Shown here: piece after piece, positions 32,071 to 39,166 of the stretch
Layout: each line of letters begins with the position of its first letter
Position numbering within the stretch: the stretch's first letter is position 1
Source: Kytococcus schroeteri
GTDB lineage: Bacteria > Actinomycetota > Actinomycetes > Actinomycetales > Dermatophilaceae
Reading direction: 5' to 3'
NCBI RefSeq assembly: GCF_042433515.1
Contig: NZ_JBHLVH010000027.1
Span: forward strand, 62,001-126,000
Length of the DNA stretch: 64,000 bases
Translations under genes and position numbers: made by a program
Notes under the pieces: model-generated
The model's input: only the letters and a program-made list of their open reading frames with translations
Databases searched by the model: none
What the model was told of the DNA's origin: nothing

Positions 32071-32230
32071 GTGACCGCCACCCTCGAGACCGCCCCCACC
32101 CTCGCCACCCCGCCGACCACCGGCCACCCGGAGCGCACCACCCCGTCCGTCGACCTGGTGGCCGGCATCGCCCCGGTGGCCGGCGACCCCTCGGCGGCCA
32201 CCCGCCCCACCAGCTCCACGACCACACCCC
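32071..32230 (+). other. Upstream coding segment in a different frame from the P-loop protein (apparent frameshift)
   Basis: A GTG at 32071 with an AAGGAG site upstream opens a reading frame whose codons almost all end in G or C for 53 codons (VTATLETAPTLATPP to PTSSTTTP). At the CCCC run (32227-32230) this coding pattern stops in that frame and continues in the +1 frame as VDAARLRAAKVAY. That frame has no start codon or ribosome site of its own other than the GTG at 32231. Removing one C would fuse the two parts into one protein. It may be a sequencing error, a mutation, or a programmed slip. Confidence 0.6.
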
Positions 32231-33283
32231 GTGGACGCCGCCCGCCTGCGCGCCGCCAAGGTGGCCTACACCACCCGTCACCTGGCTGCCCGACTGGCCG
32301 AGGACGCCGAGGACCTGCACCTGCTGGCCGGCGCCGACGTCGCGCCCCGCGCCGGCGACGTGGTGCTCGCCCGCGTCGTCTCGATGGGCCACCACAAGAA
32401 GGTGCCGGGCGCCGGCGGCCGCCGCCAGACCCTCTACCCCGGCGACGAGGTGCTGGTGGCCTACGGCGACCGCTACGCCCCCGACCAGTTCGAGGCCGTC
32501 GTGCCCGGCTCGCTGGCCCACACCCACCTGGCCGCCGCCGGTGGGCTGGCCGCCGACGTGGTGGAGCGCCACGGCAGGACCGAGGCACCCACCGTCCTCG
32601 AGCCGCTGGGGCTGCTGGCCCAGGCCGACGGCCGCCGCATCACCCTCCGCGACGTGTCCCCCTGCGCGGTCTCCACCGAGCCGACCCCCACGCGCCGCGA
32701 CACCGCCACCCGCACCGTCGTGGTGCTGGGCAGCTCCATGAACGCCGGCAAGACCACCGTGGTGGCCAACATCGTGCGCGGCCTGAGCCGGGCCGGGCTC
32801 ACCGTTGCCGCGGGCAAGGCCACCGGCACCGGCGCGTGGGGCGACCCGGGGCTGTTCACCGACTCCGGTGCCGCCAAGGTGCTGGACTTCACCGACTTCG
32901 GCTACGGCAGCACCTTCCGCCTGGACCTCGAGGAGACCGGCCACCTGGTGCGCTCGGTGCGCGACGAGCTGGCCGCCGACGCCCCCGACGTGGTGGTCGT
33001 GGAGATCGCCGACGGCCTGTTCCAGCGCGAGACCCACCACCTGCTCCACGACGGCTCGCTGGCCGACGCCGACGGCATCGTGCTGGCCGTGGGCGAGGCC
33101 CTGGGGGCGGTGGCCGGCGTGCGCACGCTGCGCGAGGCGGGCCTGCCGGTGGTGGGCGTCTCCGGCGCGGTGACCGCCTCCCCGCTGGCCTCCCGCGAGG
33201 CCGCCGCGGTGCTCGACCTGCCGCTGGTGGACACCTTCACCCTCTCCGAGCCGGAGACGGTGCGCGCCCTGCTGGGCCTCTGA
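32231..33283 (+). CDS. P-loop NTPase of unknown function (first gene of the sensor operon; N terminus frameshifted)
   Basis: The visible frame gives 350 residues from GTG 32231. An N-terminal domain of about 150 residues includes VVLARVVSMGHHKKVPG and LYPGDEVLVAYGDRYAPDQFEAVVP. It is followed by a P-loop ATPase domain with Walker A GSSMNAGKTT near residue 170, switch-like GYGSTFRLDLEETG, and DVVVVEIADGLFQRETHHLL. The domain resembles MobB/DUF1611-like P-loop proteins, but I cannot name the family. The true start is probably GTG 32071 in another frame (see that entry). The stop overlaps the ABC gene (TGATG), so the products are coupled. Its intact ATPase next to a catalytically dead ABC domain is notable. 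Confidence 0.7.
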   Translation: MDAARLRAAKVAYTTRHLAARLAEDAEDLHLLAGADVAPRAGDVVLARVVSMGHHKKVPGAGGRRQTLYPGDEVLVAYGDRYAPDQFEAVVPGSLAHTHLAAAGGLAADVVERHGRTEAPTVLEPLGLLAQADGRRITLRDVSPCAVSTEPTPTRRDTATRTVVVLGSSMNAGKTTVVANIVRGLSRAGLTVAAGKATGTGAWGDPGLFTDSGAAKVLDFTDFGYGSTFRLDLEETGHLVRSVRDELAADAPDVVVVEIADGLFQRETHHLLHDGSLADADGIVLAVGEALGAVAGVRTLREAGLPVVGVSGAVTASPLASREAAAVLDLPLVDTFTLSEPETVRALLGL

Positions 33284-34980
33284 TGCGGGTCCTCCCCAGC
33301 ACCCGTCTCCCCGGGGAGGAGCAGAGCGCCCGCGACGCGGCCGCCGAGCTCCCCCCGGTGTGGCACGGCGTCCGCCGCACCCACCTGGTGGGTCTGGTCC
33401 TGTGCGGCCTGCTGCAGTCGGCGGCCGCGGCCGGCATCGCCTGGTTCACGCCACAGCTGCTGGGCGCCCCGGACGCCGCTGCGCGCACCGCCCTGGCCGT
33501 GGGGCTGATCGCGGCCGCCCTGGCCGTGGGCGCGATGCGGTGGGCCGAGTGGGTGCTGGCCGAGATGCTGGGCCAGCACTACGTGATGGAGGTGCGCCGG
33601 CTGCTGGTGGGCACTGCCCTGCGCCCGGGACGCCACGCCCACCTCGGGGTGCTGGTGGCCCGCACCACCAACGACCTCTCGGCCGTCCGGTCGTGGATCG
33701 CGATGGGGATCGCCCCGTTGGTCTCGGGCGTGCCGCTGCTGGTCGGCGTCGTGGTGGCGCTGTCGCTCATGGCCTGGGAGCTGGGCGTGGCGGTGGGCGC
33801 TGCGCTGCTGGCGATGGGGGTGCTGCTGCTCGCCCTCGCCGGTCCCGTGCTGCGGCGCAGCCGGGAGCTGCGCCGACGCCGCGGGCGCATGGCCTCCCAC
33901 ATCGCCGACACGGTGCAGGCCGCCAGCGTCATCCGCGCCGCGGGAGGCGAGGAACGGGAGGTCCGCCGGGTCGAGGAGCACAGCGAGAGGGTGCGCCACC
34001 TCGCCGTGCGCCGGGCCCGGGCAGCCGGCGTGATGCGGGGCGGGGCCGCCGCGGTGGCGGTGGTGGCCATGGTGCTCGCCGGCCTCACCGCCCCGTGGAC
34101 CGACCTGACCCCCGAGCGCTTCGCCACGGCCCTGCTGCTGGTGGGCCTGGTGTCCACCCCGGTGCAGGACCTGGGCCGGGTGGGCGAGTACCGCCAGGGG
34201 CACCTGGCTGCGAGCCTCGTGCTGGCCAGGGCCCTGCGCCGTGATGAGCCGGCCCCCGTCACGGAGGCGGAGCGCCCTCGCCGACGGGGCAGCGCCCGCG
34301 GTCTGCTGCACCTGGGCGGCCTGCAGGACGGGCTGGGCACCCCGCTCCCGGAGCTGCTGGCCGCCCCGGGGAGCCGTGTGCACGTGCACAGCACCGACCC
34401 GGAGCGCACCGCCCACGTGGTGGACCTGCTGGTGGGTGACGAGGCCCCGGCCGACGGGTGGGCGCAGCTGGACGGCTGGGACCTCACGGCGGTCGCCCCG
34501 CGCCGGCGCCGCCGCCTGCTGGGCTATGTGGCCGCCGACGCGCCGCTGGAGCAGGGACGCCTGTCGCGCGCCGTGCGCTACCGCCGTCCGGACTCCGACG
34601 ACCCCATCGACCCGGTGCTGGCGGCCGTGGGCCTGGACGAGGTGGTGGCGGCGCTGCCGAGGGGTGAACGCACCACCCTGCGCCGGGGCGGTGAGCCGCT
34701 GGACCGCGAGCAGCGTGTGCTGCTGCAGCTGGCCCGCGGCCTGTACGGCGCACCGCGCCTCCTGGTGCTGGACGGGGTGGCCGACCGCCTCTCCGGACCG
34801 GCCCTGCAGCAGGTGCACCGTGCCCTGGAGAACTACCCCGGCGTGGTGCTCTCAGTCGGGGGCGACCGCCCACCGGGCTGGCCCACCTGGGACCTGGACA
34901 GCCCCACCCCCCTGTCGCTCGTGTCGGCCGCGCACGGCACCATCCCCGAGAACGCCCTCCTGCCCGGAAGGACCCCGTGA
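33283..34980 (+). CDS. ABC exporter half-transporter with degenerate nucleotide-binding domain
   Basis: This 565-residue protein has a type-1 ABC exporter membrane domain (six hydrophobic segments, residues about 25-300, with GVLVARTTNDLSAVRSW in the first cytoplasmic loop). An ABC-like C-terminal domain (about 335-545) follows. Walker A is replaced by HSTDPERTAHVV, the signature region reads LRRGGEPLDREQ instead of LSGGQ, Walker B is LLVLDGVAD with glycine for the catalytic glutamate, and the H-loop is VLSVGGD without histidine. ATP hydrolysis by this domain is therefore unlikely. The fold-level pattern (LGYVAADAPLEQGRL, LPRGERTTLRRGGE, LQLARGLYGAPRLLVLD) is still clear. It sits between the P-loop gene and the small Asp-rich gene, overlapping both. 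Confidence 0.85.
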   Translation: MRVLPSTRLPGEEQSARDAAAELPPVWHGVRRTHLVGLVLCGLLQSAAAAGIAWFTPQLLGAPDAAARTALAVGLIAAALAVGAMRWAEWVLAEMLGQHYVMEVRRLLVGTALRPGRHAHLGVLVARTTNDLSAVRSWIAMGIAPLVSGVPLLVGVVVALSLMAWELGVAVGAALLAMGVLLLALAGPVLRRSRELRRRRGRMASHIADTVQAASVIRAAGGEEREVRRVEEHSERVRHLAVRRARAAGVMRGGAAAVAVVAMVLAGLTAPWTDLTPERFATALLLVGLVSTPVQDLGRVGEYRQGHLAASLVLARALRRDEPAPVTEAERPRRRGSARGLLHLGGLQDGLGTPLPELLAAPGSRVHVHSTDPERTAHVVDLLVGDEAPADGWAQLDGWDLTAVAPRRRRRLLGYVAADAPLEQGRLSRAVRYRRPDSDDPIDPVLAAVGLDEVVAALPRGERTTLRRGGEPLDREQRVLLQLARGLYGAPRLLVLDGVADRLSGPALQQVHRALENYPGVVLSVGGDRPPGWPTWDLDSPTPLSLVSAAHGTIPENALLPGRTP

Positions 34981-35429
34981 GCAAGTACCTGCCCGCCCTG
35001 TTGACCCTGGTGCTGCTGGCCGTGGCCCTGCCCCTCCTGGCGATGGGGCTGCGCACGCCCGGCGCCCCGGACACCACCGACCTGGGGGAGGTGCCGGCCC
35101 CGGCCGCCACCGCCCCGTCGGACTCCGCTCCCACCCCGTCGGACTCCACCTCTCCCTCCCAGCCGGGCGGCACACCCCCGAGTGCTCCCTCGCAGGACGC
35201 CCCGTCGACCCCGGCACCGAGCGCCTCCCCCTCGACCAGGCAGGGCGCCCCGGACGCCGCGCCCCGCCCCACGTCCACCGAGCCGCGCACGGTCCCCCCG
35301 ACGGTCACGCGGACGGTGCAGCCGCCGTCCGACCCCTCACCGACGCCGCCCGCCCCCACCGGCGACGACGCGGACGACCAGGACGACACCGCCGACGACC
35401 AGGACGACGATGACGACCTCGACGACTGA
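34977..35429 (+). CDS. Small membrane-anchored Pro/Ser/Thr-rich protein with Asp-rich C terminus
   Basis: This 150-residue protein begins with one hydrophobic segment (YLPALLTLVLLAVALPLLAMG, residues 4-24). This is followed by a disordered Pro/Ser/Thr/Ala stalk and a C-terminal tail (last 25 residues) made mostly of aspartate. No family is recognised. The expected topology puts the acidic tail outside the cell, where it could bind divalent cations or cationic peptides; this is inference. The GTG overlaps the ABC stop (GTGA), and the gene ends 20 bp inside the kinase gene. It may be an accessory sensing subunit of the kinase. Confidence 0.75.
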   Translation: MSKYLPALLTLVLLAVALPLLAMGLRTPGAPDTTDLGEVPAPAATAPSDSAPTPSDSTSPSQPGGTPPSAPSQDAPSTPAPSASPSTRQGAPDAAPRPTSTEPRTVPPTVTRTVQPPSDPSPTPPAPTGDDADDQDDTADDQDDDDDLDD

Positions 35430-36879
35430 CCGCCACCCGCGCCGGCTGGGGCTCCGCGGCCGCATCGTCATCTCGATGGTGGGCATCGTCGCCCTCGCGC
35501 TGGCCTCCCTCATCGCCCTCACCTACGGCCTGGTGCGCGCCGACAACGCCACCCGCGCCAACGAGGACGTGGTGCAGGAGCTGCGGGAGTTCCGCCAGTT
35601 CACCCAGAACGGCGTGGACCCGGAGACCGGCGAGCCCTTCGCCGACCCCGAGGGCCTGCTGGAGACCTTCCTCTCCCGCCAGCAGCCCAGCTCCGCCGAG
35701 CTCATCGTCGGGCGCACCCAGGAGGGCCAGGTGCTGCAGGTCTCCGGCGCCTCGGTGGGCGACACCCGCCAGCTGCTGGCCGACACCGCGCTGTGGCACG
35801 ACATCCGCTCCGGGGACTCCGGTGTGGTGGAGACCCCGCTCGGCGAGGCGCGCTACGGCAACGCCACGGTCACCGTGGGCGGCTCCCGGGGCACCCTCAC
35901 GGTGCTGGCCCTGCCCCACCGCAACGACGAGGTGCTCACCGCGGTGGTGCGCCGGGCGGCCCCGGTCGCGCTGGTGGCCCTACTGCTCACCGGGGTGGCC
36001 GCCTGGTTCCTGGCCGGGCGGGTGCTCACGCCGCTGCGCCGGTTCCAGGGCACCGCCCAGGAGATCTCCGAGCGGGACCTCACCCGCCGCCTCGAGGTCT
36101 CCGGCAACGACGAGGTGGCCGACCTCGGCCGCACCTTCAACGGGGTGCTCGACCGCCTCGAGGAGGCGTTCGCCTCCCAGCGCCAGTTCGTCGACGACGC
36201 CGGGCACGAGCTGCGCACGCCCATCACCATCATCCGCGGCCACCTGGAGCTGATGGGGGACGACCCCGTCGAGCGCGAGGAGACCCTGGCCCTGGTGACC
36301 AGCGAGCTCGACCGGATGAGCCGGATGGTGGCCGACCTGCTCACCCTGGCCAAGGCCGACCGCCCCGACCACGTGCGCCGCAGCCCGCAGGACGTGGCCG
36401 CCCTGACGCTGGAGCTGGACTCCAACGTGCAGCGCCTGGGCCCGCGTGACTGGGTGCTCGACGAGGTGGCCGAGGGCACCGCGGCCGTGGACGGCCAGCG
36501 GCTCGCCCAGGCCGTGCTGCAGCTGGCCCGCAACGCCGTCCAGCACACCGCCGAGGGCGACCGGATCCACCTGGCCTCCCGCTGGGTGGAGCGCGAGCCC
36601 GGTCGCTGGTTCCTGGAGCTCGCGGTGACCGACCACGGGCCGGGCGTGCCAGCAGGCCAGGAGCAACGGGTCTTCGAGCGCTTCCACCGGTCCGAGGGGG
36701 CCAGCCACCACCACCCGGGTGCGGGCCTGGGACTGCCCATCGTCCGCGCCATCGCCGAGGGGCACGGCGGCACCGTGGAGGTCAGCGAGACCCCCGGTGG
36801 CGGTGCCACGTTCACCCTCTCGGTGCCCACTCCCGGCCACGTGCCGACCACCCACGACAGCCCGGACGAGGACGCCTGA
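35410..36879 (+). CDS. Membrane sensor histidine kinase (HAMP, HisKA, HATPase)
   Basis: This 489-residue kinase has a first membrane segment at about residues 18-40, an extracytoplasmic sensor of about 135 residues, and a second segment near 180-202. A HAMP domain (PLRRFQGTAQEISERDLTRRL) follows. The H-box is DDAGHELRTPITIIRGH, with the phosphorylated histidine near residue 266. The N-box is QLARNAVQH, and the G-boxes are DHGPGVP and GAGLGLPIV. The ATG at 35410 lies 20 bp inside the upstream gene, with AGGACG before it. The paired regulator starts one base after the stop. The ligand is unknown; the upstream Asp-rich and ABC-like proteins are candidate sensory partners. Confidence 0.92.
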   Translation: MTTSTTDRHPRRLGLRGRIVISMVGIVALALASLIALTYGLVRADNATRANEDVVQELREFRQFTQNGVDPETGEPFADPEGLLETFLSRQQPSSAELIVGRTQEGQVLQVSGASVGDTRQLLADTALWHDIRSGDSGVVETPLGEARYGNATVTVGGSRGTLTVLALPHRNDEVLTAVVRRAAPVALVALLLTGVAAWFLAGRVLTPLRRFQGTAQEISERDLTRRLEVSGNDEVADLGRTFNGVLDRLEEAFASQRQFVDDAGHELRTPITIIRGHLELMGDDPVEREETLALVTSELDRMSRMVADLLTLAKADRPDHVRRSPQDVAALTLELDSNVQRLGPRDWVLDEVAEGTAAVDGQRLAQAVLQLARNAVQHTAEGDRIHLASRWVEREPGRWFLELAVTDHGPGVPAGQEQRVFERFHRSEGASHHHPGAGLGLPIVRAIAEGHGGTVEVSETPGGGATFTLSVPTPGHVPTTHDSPDEDA

Positions 36880-36880
36880 C

Positions 36881-37549
36881 ATGCCGCACATCCTGATCGT
36901 CGAGGACAACGACCGCATCGCCTCCTTCCTGGAGAAGGGCCTGCGCTCCGCCGGCTACCAGACCGAGGTGGTGGCCGACGGCCGCTCGGGCCTCACCCTG
37001 GCCCTGCACGGCGGGTTCGACCTGGTGGTGCTCGACCTGGGTCTGCCGGGCCTGGACGGGGCCGAGCTGCTGGAGGCCCTGCGGGGCCAGGGCGGCACGG
37101 TGCCGGTGGTGGTGCTCACCGCCCGCGACAGCGTGGAGGACACCGTCTCCGCCCTGGAGGGTGGCGCCAACGACTACATGACCAAGCCCTTCCAGTTCGC
37201 CGAGCTGCTGGCCCGGGTGCGCGTGCGGCTGGCCGACCGCACCGAGTCCGCCTCCACCGGCGACGGGATGACGGTGGAGGCCGGCGGGCTGGTGCTCGAC
37301 CACCGCACCCGCGAGGTGCGCGGCGACGGTGTGGACCGGGCGTTGACCACCCGCGAGTTCGGGCTGCTGGCGGAGTTCATGCGCCACCCCGGGCAGGTGC
37401 TCAGCCGCCAGCAGCTGCTGGCCGAGGTGTGGGGCGTGGACCACGACCCGAGCTCCAACGTGGTGGACGTGTGCGTGCGCCAGCTGCGCTCCAAGGTGGG
37501 CGCCGAGCACATCGAGACGGTGCGCGGGGTGGGCTACCGCTTCCGCTGA
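36881..37549 (+). CDS. OmpR/PhoB-family response regulator
   Basis: This 222-residue regulator has a receiver domain with acidic pocket ED at residues 8-9, phospho-acceptor D52 (VVLDLGLPGLDG), TA at 80-81, and K near 102 (MTKPFQF). A winged-helix domain follows at about 128-222 (LTTREFGLLAEFMRHPGQVLSR, VDVCVRQLRSKVG, VRGVGYRFR). It starts one base after the kinase stop. The 11-bp direct repeats at 31959-31996 ahead of the operon are its likely target. Confidence 0.94.
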   Translation: MPHILIVEDNDRIASFLEKGLRSAGYQTEVVADGRSGLTLALHGGFDLVVLDLGLPGLDGAELLEALRGQGGTVPVVVLTARDSVEDTVSALEGGANDYMTKPFQFAELLARVRVRLADRTESASTGDGMTVEAGGLVLDHRTREVRGDGVDRALTTREFGLLAEFMRHPGQVLSRQQLLAEVWGVDHDPSSNVVDVCVRQLRSKVGAEHIETVRGVGYRFR

Positions 37550-37597
37550 GCCGTGGACACCCCCGTCCGAGCGGGGCAGCGGGCCCTGCGCTGATCC

Positions 37598-37872
37598 TCA
37601 GCCCGCCAGCACCTCGGCGATGCCGTCGCGGCACCCGCGCGCGAACTCGGCACAGTCGGTGCCCGTCGCCTCCGAGGGCTCCTCCCCCTCGATCCAGCGG
37701 TGCACGGCCCAGGCGAAGGGGTACCCCTCGTCGGGCTCCCCGGCGACCACCGGTTCGGGCACCTCCACCGGCCGGGCGCAGCGGCAGGCCGGCCCATCGC
37801 GGCGCCTGACGGTCCAGCAGGCGGCGGACGTCGGCCTCGGTCACGGGGTACTCGTCGGCGTGCAGGGTCATG
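37598..37872 (-). pseudogene. Aminoglycoside phosphotransferase-like (APH) gene remnant
   Basis: The minus strand first encodes MTLHADEYPVTEADVRRLLD followed by RQAPRWAGLPLRP, the normal N terminus of APH-family proteins. The frame then shifts near 37773 and continues as VEVPEPVVAGEPDEGYPFAW and AVHRWIEGE, which is the part normally about 50 residues further on. The lost segment contains the GTDNALYRLG-type nucleotide-binding strand. The remnant ends after AEVLAG at a stop codon, without the catalytic HGD and DFG-type regions. An internal deletion plus C-terminal truncation makes it nonfunctional. Confidence 0.75.
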
Positions 37873-37977
37873 GCTCCCAGCGAACCCGGCCCCGCCCCGG
37901 CGCGGCGCGGCAAGCGACTTTCCCACCCCTCTGGTCCCCGGCACCCCGTGGCCCGGCCTCCGACGCACAATGGCCCC

Positions 37978-38901
37978 ATGGCTCTCCCCACCGTCCAGCT
38001 CACCCACCTGCCCGCCGGCGACGGCCCGGCCCTGGCCCTGCACGGCGGCGCCGGCGTCGACCCGGCATCGCTCACCGACGAGCAGGCCCGCACGGCCACC
38101 GCGGCCCTCGAGGCGGCCGCCCGCGCCGGCCGGGAGGTGCTGGACGCCGGCGGTCCCGCCCTCGACGCGGTGTGTGCCGCGGTGCGCGTGCTGGAGGACA
38201 GCGAGTCGTTCAACGCCGGCCGTGGCGCGGCCCTGACCACCGAGGGCGTGGCCGAGCTGGACGCGGCCGTCATGTCCGGCGACTCGCGCACCGGCGCGGT
38301 CACCTGCGCCACCGGCCCGCGCAACCCGGTCATGGCGGCCCGCGCCGTGATGGAGCGCACCGACCACGTGCTCATGGCCGCGCCGGCCCGCGAGCTGCTG
38401 GAGCACTGGGGGATCGACCTGGTGGGGCCCGAGTACTACGTCACCGAGGCCCGCCTGCAGATGCTCCGCGAGACCGGCTCGTTCACCGAGTACCGCCACG
38501 GCACGGTGGGCGCCGTGGCCCGCGACGCCTCGGGGCACGTGGCCGCGGCCACCTCCACCGGCGGCATCACCGCGCAGCTGCCGGGCCGCGTGGGCGACAC
38601 CCCGCTGGCCGGCTGCGGCACCTGGGCCGACGACGCCACGGTGGCCGTCTCCTGCACCGGCACCGGCGAGCTGTTCGTCCGTGGCGCGGTGGCCCACGAG
38701 GTGCACTCCCGCCTGCGCTGGGCCGGCCAGGCCCTGCCCGATGCGGTGCGCGAGGCCCTCGACGAGCTCGTGGGTGCCCGCGGCGGCGACGGCGGCCTCG
38801 TGGCGGTCACCCCCGCCGGCGAGGTGGTGCTGGCGTTCAACTCCCCGGGCATGTACCGCGCCCACGACACCGGCGAGGGGCCCGTCACCGGCATCGCGTG
38901 A
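37978..38901 (+). CDS. Isoaspartyl peptidase / L-asparaginase (Ntn-hydrolase, IaaA type)
   Basis: This 307-residue plant-type asparaginase has ALHGGAGVDPASL at the N terminus, a substrate-binding region SFNAGRGAALTTEGVAELDAAVM, and the autocleavage/nucleophile threonine T176 in HGTVGAVARD. STGGITAQLPGRVGDTPLAGCGTWA follows. It self-processes into two subunits and hydrolyses isoaspartyl dipeptides or asparagine. The start has no Shine-Dalgarno; CACAAT ends six bases before the ATG, a weak leaderless -10. It lies between two decayed phosphotransferase genes, and its stop overlaps the remnant downstream. Confidence 0.92.
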   Translation: MALPTVQLTHLPAGDGPALALHGGAGVDPASLTDEQARTATAALEAAARAGREVLDAGGPALDAVCAAVRVLEDSESFNAGRGAALTTEGVAELDAAVMSGDSRTGAVTCATGPRNPVMAARAVMERTDHVLMAAPARELLEHWGIDLVGPEYYVTEARLQMLRETGSFTEYRHGTVGAVARDASGHVAAATSTGGITAQLPGRVGDTPLAGCGTWADDATVAVSCTGTGELFVRGAVAHEVHSRLRWAGQALPDAVREALDELVGARGGDGGLVAVTPAGEVVLAFNSPGMYRAHDTGEGPVTGIA

Positions 38902-39126
38902 GGTCCGGTGGCAGGCTGGCCGACCCGTGGCTCCGGCTGACGGTGGACGACCTCCTCGAGGCGATGCCGCCGCGCCTGCTCTCGGGCGAGGGCCGGGACA
39001 TCGCCGCCGACGGGAGCATCGGCGTGGCCGCGTGCTCGTGGAGGACGCCCTGCTCAGCGGTCCGCCCGCCAGGCCGATGCGGTGCACCGCGGCATCCGGT
39101 ACGACCTCGAGGTGGACACGGGCGCC
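38898..39126 (+). pseudogene. Chloramphenicol phosphotransferase-like (CPT) gene remnant
   Basis: Three segments in three frames match the CPT family in the right order. RLADPWLRLTVDDLLEAMPP and RLLSGEGRDIAADGSIG come first. VLVEDALLSG follows (Walker-B-like region, about 39032-39060). RQADAVHRGIRYDLEVDTG is last (39067-39123). The N-terminal P-loop region is missing, about 25 residues are lost at the first junction, and about 50 at the second. The gene is dead. It abuts the asparaginase stop codon, which suggests it was once downstream in the same operon. Confidence 0.7.
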
Positions 39127-39153
39127 GCGCCCACCGCCACCCCGCCCGGGCAC

Positions 39154-39159
39154 TACCGT
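39154..39159 (+). promoter_or_regulatory. Leaderless -10 box of the XPB-associated gene
   Basis: TACCGT ends seven bases before the ATG at 39167. No Shine-Dalgarno is present. The box lies just beyond the CPT remnant. Confidence 0.5.
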
Positions 39160-39166
39160 GGGCCGA

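Noticed and set aside
36881..37549. The 36881 regulator and its kinase considered as PhoP-PhoR controlling phoX
   Set aside because: The operon partners and the CTCAT-type repeats differ from PHO boxes, and no phosphate genes adjoin it. Nothing supports a PhoPR identity.
37550..37597. Possible terminator after the sensor operon (CCCC/GGGG, GCAG/CTGC)
   Set aside because: Stems are only four bases long and not stable enough to call.
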